A program made the position numbers and the translations under genes. Shown here in pieces: positions 25,901-33,594 of a stretch of 45,835 nucleotides of DNA (position 1 is its first letter; each line of letters begins with the position of its first letter). Source of the stretch: Acidobacteria bacterium 13_2_20CM_57_17 (lineage in GTDB: Bacteria > Acidobacteriota > Terriglobia > Acidiferrales > UBA7541); assembly GCA_001914785.1 (NCBI GenBank), contig MNDE01000151.1, positions 1 to 45,835 on the forward strand. Direction: 5' to 3'. The notes below the pieces were generated by a model. It was not told the DNA's origin. It was given only the letters and a program-made list of their open reading frames with translations, and ran no database searches.

Positions 25901-26099
25901 CCTCCTCAATCCGCGATCCCCAACCTTTTCAACACTTTCCCCTCTATTCGAAATGGGTATCTAATACATACTTGACGACTGCATTACGTCTGTGCTATCA
26001 TAGTCTTTGATAGTCAGTCGCCAACTCGCCCGATTCACTCCACCCCGCGCCTCCGGGAAGGGGACAACCTTCCCGCATTCTGCACAATCTTGGTGCAAT

Positions 26100-26190
26100 G
26101 TAAGTTCTTTAGATGCAACACTTGCGGGCCCTCCCCTATGTGTTGCAAACAAAGGACTTACTCCATGTGTAAACCCTTTAAATGCAACAC
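26100..26190. repeat. three-copy 22-nt repeat, two direct and one inverted
   Basis: Copies lie at 26100-26121 (plus), 26140-26161 (minus) and 26169-26190 (plus). Shared core on the reading strand is GTAA...CTTT...TGCAACAC; in copy 1 GTAAGT and CTTT precede TGCAACAC, in copy 2 the inverse is GTGTTGCA...AAAGGACTTAC, and copy 3 has GTAAACCCTTTAAA before TGCAACAC. Copies 1 and 2 can pair over 18 bases around an 18-nt loop, and copies 2 and 3 over about 17 bases around a 7-nt loop, so the two hairpins exclude each other. It lies just beyond the stop of the minus-strand PilZ gene at 26216. Confidence 0.65.
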
Positions 26191-26215
26191 TTACAAAAAC
26201 TCGGGGGAGGGGGTG

Positions 26216-26611
26216 TCAGTTCGGGTTGGGTGGAAAGACGATATTCCAGAACAGCGGCGCGGGAGAAAGAAACTCGACAGGAATGAGTGATCCTTCCTGA
26301 TTCATCTGCGGCGGACGAACCACGTTCACTTCGACCTTCTGCTGCGTTCGGGGATTCTCCAAGGTGAACTTGGTGCCTTGCGGAAGGCCCTCTTTGAGAA
26401 TGATCATCCCGCCCGTAGCGCTCACCGTGTGCGTGAATCCCTCGATGCCCTTGGGATTGTTGGTGATGTGGACCACGACTGGCATTCGCAGCAGCACGCG
26501 CTGCGCGCGTCGCCGTTCTTCGGCGGTAGGCTGTCGTGTCAAACCGGGGCGTACGCCAGTGGGGCGCGCGCCGGCTATCGCTCCGGGTTTCGCGTACGGC
26601 GAAGGCTTCAC
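26216..26611 (-). CDS. PilZ-domain protein (second of an overlapping pair)
   Basis: A 131-residue product. The frame opens at 26695, but GTG 26611 overlaps the upstream stop as GTGA with GGGGA before it, a typical coupled start. The PilZ domain begins with RRRAQRVLLRMPVVV (RxxxR motif, R-A-Q-R) and continues with THTVSATGGMIILKEGL, where the (D/N)xSxxG motif has Thr in the first position. Weakened c-di-GMP binding is possible. A basic, Pro/Gly-rich N-terminal tail precedes it. The gene ends close to a hairpin-forming repeat that may define its mRNA end. Confidence 0.82.
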   Translation of the reverse strand: MKPSPYAKPGAIAGARPTGVRPGLTRQPTAEERRRAQRVLLRMPVVVHITNNPKGIEGFTHTVSATGGMIILKEGLPQGTKFTLENPRTQQKVEVNVVRPPQMNQEGSLIPVEFLSPAPLFWNIVFPPNPN

Positions 26612-26952
26612 AGTTCGAGTCCCCAAAAATCCATTTCCGGCGCGACGAGCTCGACGCCGTATTCCCAGCCATCGGGGCGCTGATTGCCCTTCCACACGAT
26701 GATCGCGGCGTTGCTGGTATGCGAAATCAAATTGGTAAGCGCCAGCCGGTGCTCCAGGCCGAGCTCGTGCTTAATGACGACCATGCATCCATAAGGGTTG
26801 ACGACCCGCGTGTGCGCTTCGACGCTGATGCGCTTGCTGGTCTCGTCGTCCCATTCGAGACGCACGGGCACCCGGGAATTCATCCGGCGTCCACGGCGCT
26901 TCTCGTGGTGCCGGGAGCCAAGACGCTTGGTTTCACGCACCTTTAGCTGCAT
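26608..26952 (-). CDS. PilZ-like protein (first of an overlapping pair)
   Basis: A 114-residue product from ATG 26952 (AGAGG upstream). The N-terminus is strongly basic (KRLGSRHHEKRRGRRMNSR) and leads into PVRLEWDD, reminiscent of the RxxxR motif and first strand of a PilZ domain; ARVVNPYGCMVVI aligns with the N/DxSxxG turn but the Ser and first Gly are replaced. The strand order (VRLEW, SVEAHTRVVN, MVVIK, ALTNL, AAIIVWKGNQ, YGVELV) suits a PilZ barrel, so I call it PilZ-like, probably unable to bind c-di-GMP. Its stop is overlapped by the GTG of the next PilZ gene, so the two are co-translated and may form a pair. Confidence 0.72.
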   Translation of the reverse strand: MQLKVRETKRLGSRHHEKRRGRRMNSRVPVRLEWDDETSKRISVEAHTRVVNPYGCMVVIKHELGLEHRLALTNLISHTSNAAIIVWKGNQRPDGWEYGVELVAPEMDFWGLEL

Positions 26953-27033
26953 TTTCGCCTCTACCTTGCCATGCTAGAGTTGAGGGCGAAAAGGGTCAAT
27001 GGTACGAATTTCCGCGTTCGCGCAAACAAGTAG

Positions 27034-27049
27034 CTGTCCTAATGGACAG
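27034..27049. repeat. short inverted repeat upstream of the YdjC gene
   Basis: CTGTCC (27034-27039), TAAT, GGACAG (27044-27049), a perfect 6-bp inverted repeat 26 bases before the start at 27076 and between divergent genes. It could be an operator. Confidence 0.3.
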
Positions 27050-27075
27050 GTGAAAACAATGGAGTGGGACAGGCA

Positions 27076-27960
27076 GTGAAAAACCTGATCGTCAACGCGG
27101 ATGACCTGGGGTGGACGGACGGCGTAAACCGCGGCATCGTCGAGGCCTTCCACCACGGGATTGTCACCAGCGCTTCGTTGCTCGCCAATGGCCCTGCGTT
27201 TGCCGGGGGCGCTGAAGCCGCGCGCTCGGCTCCCGGCCTGGGGATAGGAGTGCATCTGAATTTGAGCGACGGTCCCCCCGTCGCTGATAGGAAAACCGTT
27301 AGGAGTCTTCTGAATGGAGACGGCGAATTCGCGGGCGGCCCTGAGAGCCTGCTTCTGCGGCGTGTGCGCCGCGGGATCGCGCTCGCGGAAGTGGAAAACG
27401 AGTGGGACGAACAGATTCGCAGAGTGCGCGACGCGGGAATTACTCCGACGCATCTCGACGGCCACAAGCACGTGCACATGCTGCCGGGGCTTTTTGAGAT
27501 CGCGCTGCGGCTCGCCAAGCGGCATGGCATTGCCGCGATTCGCGTTTCGCTGGAAGCCTCGAGCCTGCGCGCGGCTCTTGCTTCCGGCACAAAGCGGAAT
27601 GCCGCTGTGATTTTGAAACAGGGCGTCCAGGCGCGCGGACTAAAACTGCTGGCGCGGCATGCGCGCAAGCAAGCTCAGCGCGCGGGGATTTCCACGGCCG
27701 ATTATTTTTGCGGAATCGCGCAAACCGGCAAGCTAACACGCGAAGGCGTTGAGCAATTTGTGAAAAGTTTGCCAAATGGAACGACCGAGTTGATGTGCCA
27801 TCCAGGTTACGCGGATGCCGCGCTGCAAAAATCTCCCACGCGGCTGCAGGAATCGCGCCAGACCGAGTTGAACATTCTTACCGACACAGGGATCAGAAAT
27901 CTTATCGCATCGCTGGGGATTCGCCTGTTAGACTATGGCTTCGTGTCCCAGGAAGCATAA
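27076..27960 (+). CDS. YdjC/HpnK-type carbohydrate deacetylase
   Basis: The 294-residue product is taken from GTG 27076, which gives the conserved start MKNLIVNADDLGWT; GTG 27064 is an in-frame alternative. NADD supplies the metal-binding Asp of the family, GIGVHLNLSDG the first His region, and HLDGHKHVHMLPG the metal-binding His pair, while ELMCHPGY is the late conserved tract. This is the ChbG/YdjC family, which includes the hopanoid-associated HpnK. The neighbour 20 bases downstream is a polyprenyl-type glycosyltransferase, so the pair could build and trim a lipid-linked sugar, like ArnC and ArnD or HpnI and HpnK. The actual lipid is not determined. Confidence 0.85.
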   Translation: MKNLIVNADDLGWTDGVNRGIVEAFHHGIVTSASLLANGPAFAGGAEAARSAPGLGIGVHLNLSDGPPVADRKTVRSLLNGDGEFAGGPESLLLRRVRRGIALAEVENEWDEQIRRVRDAGITPTHLDGHKHVHMLPGLFEIALRLAKRHGIAAIRVSLEASSLRAALASGTKRNAAVILKQGVQARGLKLLARHARKQAQRAGISTADYFCGIAQTGKLTREGVEQFVKSLPNGTTELMCHPGYADAALQKSPTRLQESRQTELNILTDTGIRNLIASLGIRLLDYGFVSQEA

Positions 27961-27980
27961 AAGAGGTACCGGGCGAGAGA

Positions 27981-29003
27981 ATGGCTAGCGATTCGTCCAT
28001 CCAATATTCCATTGTCGTTCCGTTCTTCAACGAACAGGAAAACATCCCACCTCTCTATATGAAGCTTACCGAAGTGATGGACGGAATCGGCGAACCGTAC
28101 GAATTGGTGTTTGTGGACGACGGCAGCAAGGACGATTCGTTCAAAGTTCTTTCTGACATCTTCGAGCACGACCGGCGCGTAAACCTGGTGAGGCTGCGGC
28201 GGAATTTCGGGCAGACCCCAGCGCTGAAAGCGGGTTTTGATTTTGCGCGCGGTGAAGTCATCATTTCGATGGACGGCGATTTGCAGCACGACCCGGAAGA
28301 AATTCCGCGCTTTCTGGAAAAAATCGAAGAAGGTTTCGACCTGGTGAGCGGCTGGCGTCACAACCGGCGGGATCACTGGCTGATGCGGCAGCTTCCGAGC
28401 CGCGCCGCCAACTGGATGATGGCGAAACTTTCGGGAATCGACCTTCACGATTTTGGAACCACGTTTAAGGCCTACCGCCGCGAGATCATTCAGGAAATTC
28501 AGCTTTACGGCGAGCTGCACCGGTTCATCCCGGCGCTGGCAAGTTCGACCGGCGCGAGAATCGCGGAAGTGCCCATCGAGAATCTCCATCGGAAAAGTGG
28601 GAAGTCCAACTACGGAATCGGGCGCACCATCCGCGTTTTCCTGGATTTGATTATCGTCAAATTTTTATTGGACTATTCGACGCGGCCGTTGCAATTTTTC
28701 GGCTTGCTCGGCGTGGCCGGGATGGGCTTTGGTTCCCTGCTCGCCTGCTTCCTGGCTTACGAAAAGTTTTATCTCCGCCAGTCCATCATGGCGGAACACG
28801 GCCCGTTGATGATGCTGGCGGTGGCGCTTTTTATCAGCGGCGTGCAGTTTTTTTCGATGGGATTGCTCGGCGAGATTATTGCGCGCACTTACTATGAATC
28901 GCAGAACAAGCCCATTTACGCGCTGCGCGAAGTGAAGAGCCACCGCAAGGAAATGGGCGACTCGACGGAGTCGACGCGCCCTTCCGGCAATCCTGACCGC
29001 TAG
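27981..29003 (+). CDS. family 2 glycosyltransferase of the polyprenyl-phosphate type, C-terminal membrane helices
   Basis: The 340-residue product starts at ATG 27981 (GAGAG upstream). GT2 signatures: YSIVVPFFNEQENI at the N-terminus, VFVDDGSKDDS (nucleotide-binding Asp pair), GEVIISMDGDLQHDPEEI with the DxD-like DGDLQ, and the base motif HRKSGKSNYGIGRTIR. Two hydrophobic segments (FGLLGVAGMGFGSLLACFLA and a second near LMMLAVALFISGVQFF) resemble the paired helices of DPM1/ArnC/GtrB-type enzymes. It probably transfers a sugar to undecaprenyl or a related lipid phosphate on the cytoplasmic face. Two genes upstream, a YdjC-like deacetylase would act on the product. Confidence 0.9.
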   Translation: MASDSSIQYSIVVPFFNEQENIPPLYMKLTEVMDGIGEPYELVFVDDGSKDDSFKVLSDIFEHDRRVNLVRLRRNFGQTPALKAGFDFARGEVIISMDGDLQHDPEEIPRFLEKIEEGFDLVSGWRHNRRDHWLMRQLPSRAANWMMAKLSGIDLHDFGTTFKAYRREIIQEIQLYGELHRFIPALASSTGARIAEVPIENLHRKSGKSNYGIGRTIRVFLDLIIVKFLLDYSTRPLQFFGLLGVAGMGFGSLLACFLAYEKFYLRQSIMAEHGPLMMLAVALFISGVQFFSMGLLGEIIARTYYESQNKPIYALREVKSHRKEMGDSTESTRPSGNPDR

Positions 29004-29053
29004 AAGTTTCCCTTGAAAACATTTCTTGCACGCATCGGAAAGTTTGTTGGCGC

Positions 29054-29089
29054 TCGCCCGGATTTGACGCACTCAAGAATGTCGGGCGA
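29054..29089 (+). terminator. possible terminator hairpin after the glycosyltransferase
   Basis: TCGCCCG (29054-29060) and CGGGCGA (29083-29089) form a 7-bp stem with a 22-nt loop, followed by TTTTCC. The right arm lies inside the 3' end of the opposing flavin-reductase gene. The long loop lowers confidence. Confidence 0.3.
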
Positions 29090-29600
29090 TTTTCCGGTAT
29101 TCCCCGCGGAAATAAAGTAACGGTTCGCCTTCTTCCATCTCCGCGTCCTCCACTTCCCCAATAAAAATACTGTGGTCGCCGGCAACGTGCGACGAAATCA
29201 CTTTGCAGCTCATCTGGAGAAGCGTGCCGTCGACGACGTGGGCCCCGCTGGGAGTCTGGCGAAAATGGATCCCCAGCCGCTGTTCGGTTTCGGCGTTGTG
29301 TTCTTTTTTTGCGAAGTATTCGGAAATGGCCTGCTGATTGTGTTTCAGGACGCTGACGCCAAACTGTTTTTTCTTTTGCAACAGCGAATACATGTTGGCG
29401 CGGTGGTCGACGCAAACAAGAATCAGCATGGGATCGAGCGAAACGGACGTAAAAGAGTTGGCGGTCATGCCGTGAATTTTGCCCGGCTCGCGCTCGACAG
29501 TAACGACGGTCACGCCGGTGGTGAAATAGCCCAGAGCTTTGCGGAATTCGGATGACGAGAGTGAGGAGGTTGGCATCTTGGAAGTTTTTGAAGATACCAT
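29073..29600 (-). CDS. flavin-reductase-like FMN-binding protein
   Basis: A 175-residue split-barrel protein. The N-terminal FRKALGYFTTGVTVVTV, then MTANSFTSVSLDPMLILVCVD and FGVSVLK, are the well-known signatures of the flavin reductase family that supplies reduced FMN to monooxygenases or binds FMN as a dehydrogenase-like partner. ATG 29600 is used; ATG 29576 is an alternative, and neither has a strong ribosome-binding site. It is divergent from the F420:NADPH oxidoreductase gene, sharing about 90 bases of promoter region. Such a pairing raises a role in cofactor or F420-linked redox, but the family is broad and this is inference. Confidence 0.88.
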   Translation of the reverse strand: MVSSKTSKMPTSSLSSSEFRKALGYFTTGVTVVTVEREPGKIHGMTANSFTSVSLDPMLILVCVDHRANMYSLLQKKKQFGVSVLKHNQQAISEYFAKKEHNAETEQRLGIHFRQTPSGAHVVDGTLLQMSCKVISSHVAGDHSIFIGEVEDAEMEEGEPLLYFRGEYRKIARHS

Positions 29601-29692
29601 ACTGGGTGCGCGAAAAGCGAAGCAGCGGTTTCAAGCCAAAATGTTTTGTCCAAATTTGGTTGAGTGGCGGATTTGAAACGGAGTGAACATTC

Positions 29693-30370
29693 ATGGCGCG
29701 TAAAATCGCGATTGTGGGCGGAACGGGCGCGGAAGGCTCTGGGCTGGCGTATCGCCTGGCGAAAGCCGGTGAGCACATTTTGATCGGCTCGCGCGACGCA
29801 GCGCGCGCGCAAGAGGCCGCGAAGCTTTTGCGCCAGCGTATTGGCAGCGCCGCTCAGATCGAAGGAATGGACAACGCTTCCGCGGCGGCGGCATGCGAGA
29901 TCGCGATCCTGACAGTTCCCTTCTCCGGAGCGGCGACGCTGCTGAAGCAACTAAAGAGTGTATGGAAGCCGGGAACGATTGTGATTGATACGACGGTCCC
30001 GCTGGCGGCGACCGTTGGCGGAGCAGCAACGCGCATGCTGGGTGTGTGGCAAGGATCGGCGGCGGAGCAAACACGAGAACTCCTGCCCGCAGGCGTGAGC
30101 TTGGCAGCGGCATTCCAAAATCTTGGCGCGGAAGTGCTTGCGAGCGATAGCCCTGTCGACTGCGACGTGCTGGTGTGCAGCGATGACGAGAAGGCAAAAC
30201 AAGTTGCATCCGAATTAGTCGCCAAGATTCCGGGGGCGCGAGCCTTGAATGGCGGGAAGCTGGAGAATGCGCGGATTGTCGAGTCGCTGACGGCGTTGCT
30301 GATCGGACTGAACATGCGCTACAAAGTTCACGCCGCCGGGATTCGGTTTACGGGATTGCCTATGAAATAG
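29693..30370 (+). CDS. npdG: F420:NADPH oxidoreductase (NADPH-dependent F420 reductase)
   Basis: A 225-residue Rossmann protein: KIAIVGGTGAEGSGLAYRLAKAG (GGTGxxGxGLA) near the N-terminus, IGSRD after the second strand as the NADP 2'-phosphate contact, and a compact C-terminal part ending RYKVHAAGIRFTGLP, all as in the Fno/NpdG family. It interconverts F420H2 and NADPH, linking F420 to central redox. The gene lies on plus, facing cofD with 15 bases between the stops, and its partner biosynthesis genes follow on minus. It is the only gene in the window that would use F420, so it supports the view that F420 is really made in this organism. Confidence 0.9.
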   Translation: MARKIAIVGGTGAEGSGLAYRLAKAGEHILIGSRDAARAQEAAKLLRQRIGSAAQIEGMDNASAAAACEIAILTVPFSGAATLLKQLKSVWKPGTIVIDTTVPLAATVGGAATRMLGVWQGSAAEQTRELLPAGVSLAAAFQNLGAEVLASDSPVDCDVLVCSDDEKAKQVASELVAKIPGARALNGGKLENARIVESLTALLIGLNMRYKVHAAGIRFTGLPMK

Positions 30371-30385
30371 CCTGAGGCTGTTCCC

Positions 30386-31342
30386 TTACATGAATAAAGG
30401 GAGAGATAGAGACAAGAGGGCACATGGGAGGTTGCGTTTCTGGGCAAGGGTTTTCATGACGGTGGGAAGGACAGCGACTTTCATGCCGAGAGCCGAGATG
30501 GCGGCGGATTGGGATTTGTCGGCAGGGTCGATGACGAACGTCCCGGTGAAGTCAGCATAAAGTTTGGCGACGCCGAGGGCGGAAGAATCGTGGCCGAGCT
30601 GGGCGAGCATTTTGTCGGAGGGGCCTTTTAGGGATTTGCCACCGACGATGGGGCAGACGGCGAAAACTTTTTCCCTGTTGGCGCGAAGTTCCTCGCGGAT
30701 TCCAGGCACGGCGAGAATCGGGCCGATACTGATCAGCGGATTGCTGGGGCAGATCAGGATGCGGTCGGCATCGCGAATGGCTTCGAGGACGCCCGGAGCA
30801 GGACGCGCCGACTCGACACCTGCAAAACGAATTTTCTTCACGACGGGCTCGGCGCGGCGCTTGACGAGATATTCCTGGAAATGCAGCGGACCCTCGTTCG
30901 AATCGATGATGGTGGGGACGGAATTGTCGGACATGGGCAGGACGCGCGATTTAACGCCGAGAGCGGTTCGAATGGAGTCCGCGGCTTGCGAGAGCGTCTT
31001 TCCTTCGGAGAGCAGAGCGTTGCGATGGATGTGCGTGGCGAGGTCGCGATCTCCGAGATTGAACCAGTTGGGACGGCCATACACGGCGAGCCGCTTCAGC
31101 GCGTGAAACGTTTCGCCGCGAAATCCCCAGCCCTTTGACGCATCCACAATCCCCGCAAGCGTGTAAGTAACGATGTCGAGGTCGGGCGAGATTTTCAGGC
31201 CGTGGAGAACGATGTCGTCGCCGGTGTTGACGATGATGGTCAGCAAACTCGGGTCCATCTCTGCGTAAAGGCCAAGGAGAAGTTTTGAAGCGCCGACGCC
31301 ACCGGCAAGCGCGGTGATTTTCAGCTTTGGTTTTGAAGGCAT
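30386..31342 (-). CDS. cofD: 2-phospho-L-lactate (or PEP) transferase, CofD/FbiA
   Basis: A 318-residue product started at ATG 31342, giving KITALAGGVGASKLLLGLYA with the GGVGxSK phosphate-binding loop and IIVNTGDDIVLHGLKISPDLD with the NTGDD motif, the signatures of CofD. CNGNP-like SNPLISIGPIL and GGKSLKGPSDKML match the late part of the family. It attaches phospholactate (or, in bacterial FbiA, PEP-derived dehydro form) from the LPPG/EPPG donor to FO. The frame opens further upstream into cofG, but that portion is out of phase with the family. It follows cofG by 7 bases, so one operon is likely. Confidence 0.93.
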   Translation of the reverse strand: MPSKPKLKITALAGGVGASKLLLGLYAEMDPSLLTIIVNTGDDIVLHGLKISPDLDIVTYTLAGIVDASKGWGFRGETFHALKRLAVYGRPNWFNLGDRDLATHIHRNALLSEGKTLSQAADSIRTALGVKSRVLPMSDNSVPTIIDSNEGPLHFQEYLVKRRAEPVVKKIRFAGVESARPAPGVLEAIRDADRILICPSNPLISIGPILAVPGIREELRANREKVFAVCPIVGGKSLKGPSDKMLAQLGHDSSALGVAKLYADFTGTFVIDPADKSQSAAISALGMKVAVLPTVMKTLAQKRNLPCALLSLSLPLFM

Positions 31343-31349
31343 GAAGAGT

Positions 31350-32501
31350 TCAGATGCGGGCGGCGTTGGCAGCGTCACGCGCGAAGCCATCGGGACCGGC
31401 AACTTCCACAACGCGACCGTGTACGCGGGGAGAGAGAAATTCGTCGCGATGAACGAATTCGGGATAGAGGGCGAGGCGTTCGCGCAAACTGAAACCGCGG
31501 GACTCGGTTTCGGCTCGCAAGTGGGCGATCTGCGGCCAGGCAGCTTCGGGATTGATGAAATCCCTGGTAACGGGAGAAATCCCGCCCCAGTCGTTGATGC
31601 CTGCTTCAAGCAAACGCGGGAAATCGTCGTAGCTCAGGTTCGGCGGGGCTTGGATGTTCATGTGCATCCCGAGAATCAGACGGGCGACGGCTATGGTGCG
31701 CAGCATATCTTCCAGTGACGGCTCGGGATGAGCGGCCATGGGAATCTCCGGCTTGGCGCGAAAATTCTGGATGATGACTTCCTGGATGTGGCCATATTTT
31801 TCGTGGAGCGCTCGAATGGCGAAGAGCGAGTCGATGCGTTCTTCCATGGTTTCTCTGATGCCAATGAGAATACCCGTGGTAAACGCCATGGAGAGCTTAC
31901 CTGCTTCTTCGATGGTGCGAAGACGAAGCGATGGGAATTTGTCCGGAGCCTTCGCATGCGGCAAGCCGTCGCGCATTAGGCGTGGGCTGACGTTTTCCAG
32001 CATCAGGCCGACGCTGGCATTTGAGTTTTTCAGATTCTCGAGAGCGGCGTGGTCCATCACGCCGGGATTGGCGTGAGGAAGCAGGCCGGTTCTTTCGAGG
32101 ACGAGTTCACATATGGCGGCGAGATAGTCGAGCGTACGGGAGTAGCCCTGTGCGCGGAGGAATTCGCGGGCCTCGGGAAAAATCTTTTCGGGCTGATCGC
32201 CGAGGCTGAAGAGAGCTTCCTTGCAGCCTGCGGCGCGGCCGCGTTCGGCGAGGGCAAGCACTTCCTCCGGGGTCATGAAATGCGCGCCGGGCTGACCGGG
32301 GTCCTTGCGGAAGGTGCAGTAGCTGCAATAGTCGCGGCAAAGAGTGGTGAGCGGGATGAAAACTTTTTTCGAGAAAGTGATGACCGTTCCCTTGCCTTGC
32401 GCGCGGAGTTCCGTGGCAGCGGCAAGAAGTTCGTGCAGCGGAGATTTCACGGCCAGTTGAATGGCGTCTTCGCGCGTGACGGGATGGATGGTGGTGATCA
32501 T
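31350..32501 (-). CDS. cofG: FO synthase subunit 1, CofG
   Basis: A 383-residue radical SAM protein with the cluster motif CRDYCSYC (C55, C59, C62: CxxxCxxC). The flanking LTTLC and CTFRKDPGQPGAHFM plus GVMLENVSP-like, IQEVIIQNFRAKP and DWGGISPVT tracts are family signatures of CofG, one half of the FO synthase. CofG makes the 5-deazaflavin with CofH from a tyrosine-derived adduct and 5-amino-6-ribitylaminouracil. The usual partner CofH, or a fused FbiC, is not in this window, so it must be encoded elsewhere. Upstream is a 159-base gap to cofE, with a hairpin. Confidence 0.95.
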   Translation of the reverse strand: MITTIHPVTREDAIQLAVKSPLHELLAAATELRAQGKGTVITFSKKVFIPLTTLCRDYCSYCTFRKDPGQPGAHFMTPEEVLALAERGRAAGCKEALFSLGDQPEKIFPEAREFLRAQGYSRTLDYLAAICELVLERTGLLPHANPGVMDHAALENLKNSNASVGLMLENVSPRLMRDGLPHAKAPDKFPSLRLRTIEEAGKLSMAFTTGILIGIRETMEERIDSLFAIRALHEKYGHIQEVIIQNFRAKPEIPMAAHPEPSLEDMLRTIAVARLILGMHMNIQAPPNLSYDDFPRLLEAGINDWGGISPVTRDFINPEAAWPQIAHLRAETESRGFSLRERLALYPEFVHRDEFLSPRVHGRVVEVAGPDGFARDAANAARI

Positions 32502-32586
32502 TTGGGGGAGCTGGGGCTACAAGGGGAATTTAACACAGAGGACGCGGAGGACACAGAGCACACCTCAGAGAAGAAAGCGAAAATCA

Positions 32587-32603
32587 CCGGTCTAAAAGAC
32601 CGG
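32587..32603. repeat. intergenic hairpin in the cofE-cofG gap
   Basis: CCGGTCT (32587-32593), AAA, AGACCGG (32597-32603), a perfect 7-bp stem with a 3-nt loop, between cofE and cofG. A stretch of ACACAGAGGACGCGGAGG type lies beside it near 32534. Both resemble intergenic words I recall from other acidobacterial genomes. It may attenuate read-through within the operon. Confidence 0.4.
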
Positions 32604-32660
32604 CCACTACAAGAGGGGCCACTTTCCCAACAAGCGCAAGCGTAAGCTCAAGAATCAGGA

Positions 32661-33461
32661 TCAGCGGAACAAATCCTCGGCGGCGGGGCGGATGATGCGG
32701 GAGGCGGGTTCGGCGGAGGGCTTGTGGCGATAGCCGCGAATGAGGATGACGGGAAAGCCTTCGGACTTGCCCATGAGCAGCCCGGCAGCCGCGGCGAGTT
32801 CATCGGCGACGGCGAGAATAGTGGCGGCGAGCGGCTTGCCGTCCCGATCGCGCGTGCCTCGCAAATCTTGAAGCACTGGGACGCCGGACGCGCCGATCGC
32901 AACGTTTGTCAAGCCGAGACGCCAGGGGCGGCCAAACGTGTCGCTGATGATGACGGCGACGCGCTTGCCCGTGCGTTTGCGCAGGGCAGCGGCGAGATTT
33001 CTCGCGGACTGGTCGGGATCCCGGGGGAGCAGGGTTACGATGTCGTCGCCGGGAACATTCGAATGGTCGACGCCGGCATTGGCGCAGACGTAGCCGTGAC
33101 GCGTTTCGGCAATCAACACAGGATTGGTGCGAACGAGACGCTTCGATTCGTTCAGGATTACTTCCACAAGGCGAGGGTCTTTCTTTTGGCGCTCTGCGAT
33201 GGCTTGTGCTTCTGGGGAAGGCACGATCGATTTAAGGTGGACGACCGCACCTTCGGCCTTGGAAACGATTTTTTGCGCAACGACGAGGACGTCTCCGTTT
33301 TCAAAACGCATCCGCGCTTTGCGGGCTGCAATTGTTATTTGTTCGGAGAAATCGTCGCCGCCATGAATCTCCGGCATGCCGGGCAGGCGAAACAGCCGCA
33401 CCTCAGGATTGGTGGCAAAAGATTTCTTTGCAGAAGAGCGAGAGTGGGAAAGCTTGGTCAT
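32661..33461 (-). CDS. cofE: F420-0:gamma-glutamyl ligase, CofE
   Basis: A 266-residue single-domain CofE. PGMPEIHGGDDFSEQI at the start, GDVLVVAQKIVSKAEGAVV, the conserved RTNPVLIAETRHGYVCANAGVDHSN, DTFGRPWRLGLTNVAIGASG, and DLRGTRDRDGKPL are all CofE signatures. It adds Glu residues to F420-0. In actinobacteria the homologous FbiB is fused to a nitroreductase-like domain that reduces dehydro-F420-0; that domain is absent here, so either the donor is phospholactate or a separate reductase acts. It is the first of the cofE-cofG-cofD run on this strand. Confidence 0.93.
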   Translation of the reverse strand: MTKLSHSRSSAKKSFATNPEVRLFRLPGMPEIHGGDDFSEQITIAARKARMRFENGDVLVVAQKIVSKAEGAVVHLKSIVPSPEAQAIAERQKKDPRLVEVILNESKRLVRTNPVLIAETRHGYVCANAGVDHSNVPGDDIVTLLPRDPDQSARNLAAALRKRTGKRVAVIISDTFGRPWRLGLTNVAIGASGVPVLQDLRGTRDRDGKPLAATILAVADELAAAAGLLMGKSEGFPVILIRGYRHKPSAEPASRIIRPAAEDLFR

Positions 33462-33522
33462 AAGCGGGGAAGAGGAATCTTACGCGAGCGGCAAAGACGT
33501 TTCATCTGCGAAAAACAGAACG

Positions 33523-33564
33523 AGGGAAAAAGAAAAACGGGCATTCGCTGGCAGCAAATGCCCG
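33523..33564 (-). terminator. intrinsic terminator of the first FecR/DUF6600 gene
   Basis: On minus, CGGGCATT (complement of 33557-33564) and AATGCCCG (complement of 33538-33545) pair perfectly over 8 bases with an 11-nt loop, followed by TTTTTCTTTTT. This is a textbook intrinsic terminator 31 bases beyond the stop codon. Confidence 0.85.
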
Positions 33565-33594
33565 CCCTGAAAAATACTCGACCCTGAGCGGAGA

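Noticed and set aside
31343..31609. N-terminal extension of cofD into cofG
   Set aside because: The extra residues are antisense-like noise within the cofG 3' end; CofD similarity begins at ATG 31342.
32724..33587. 287-codon plus-strand frame opposite cofE
   Set aside because: Antisense to a gene with full CofE signatures.
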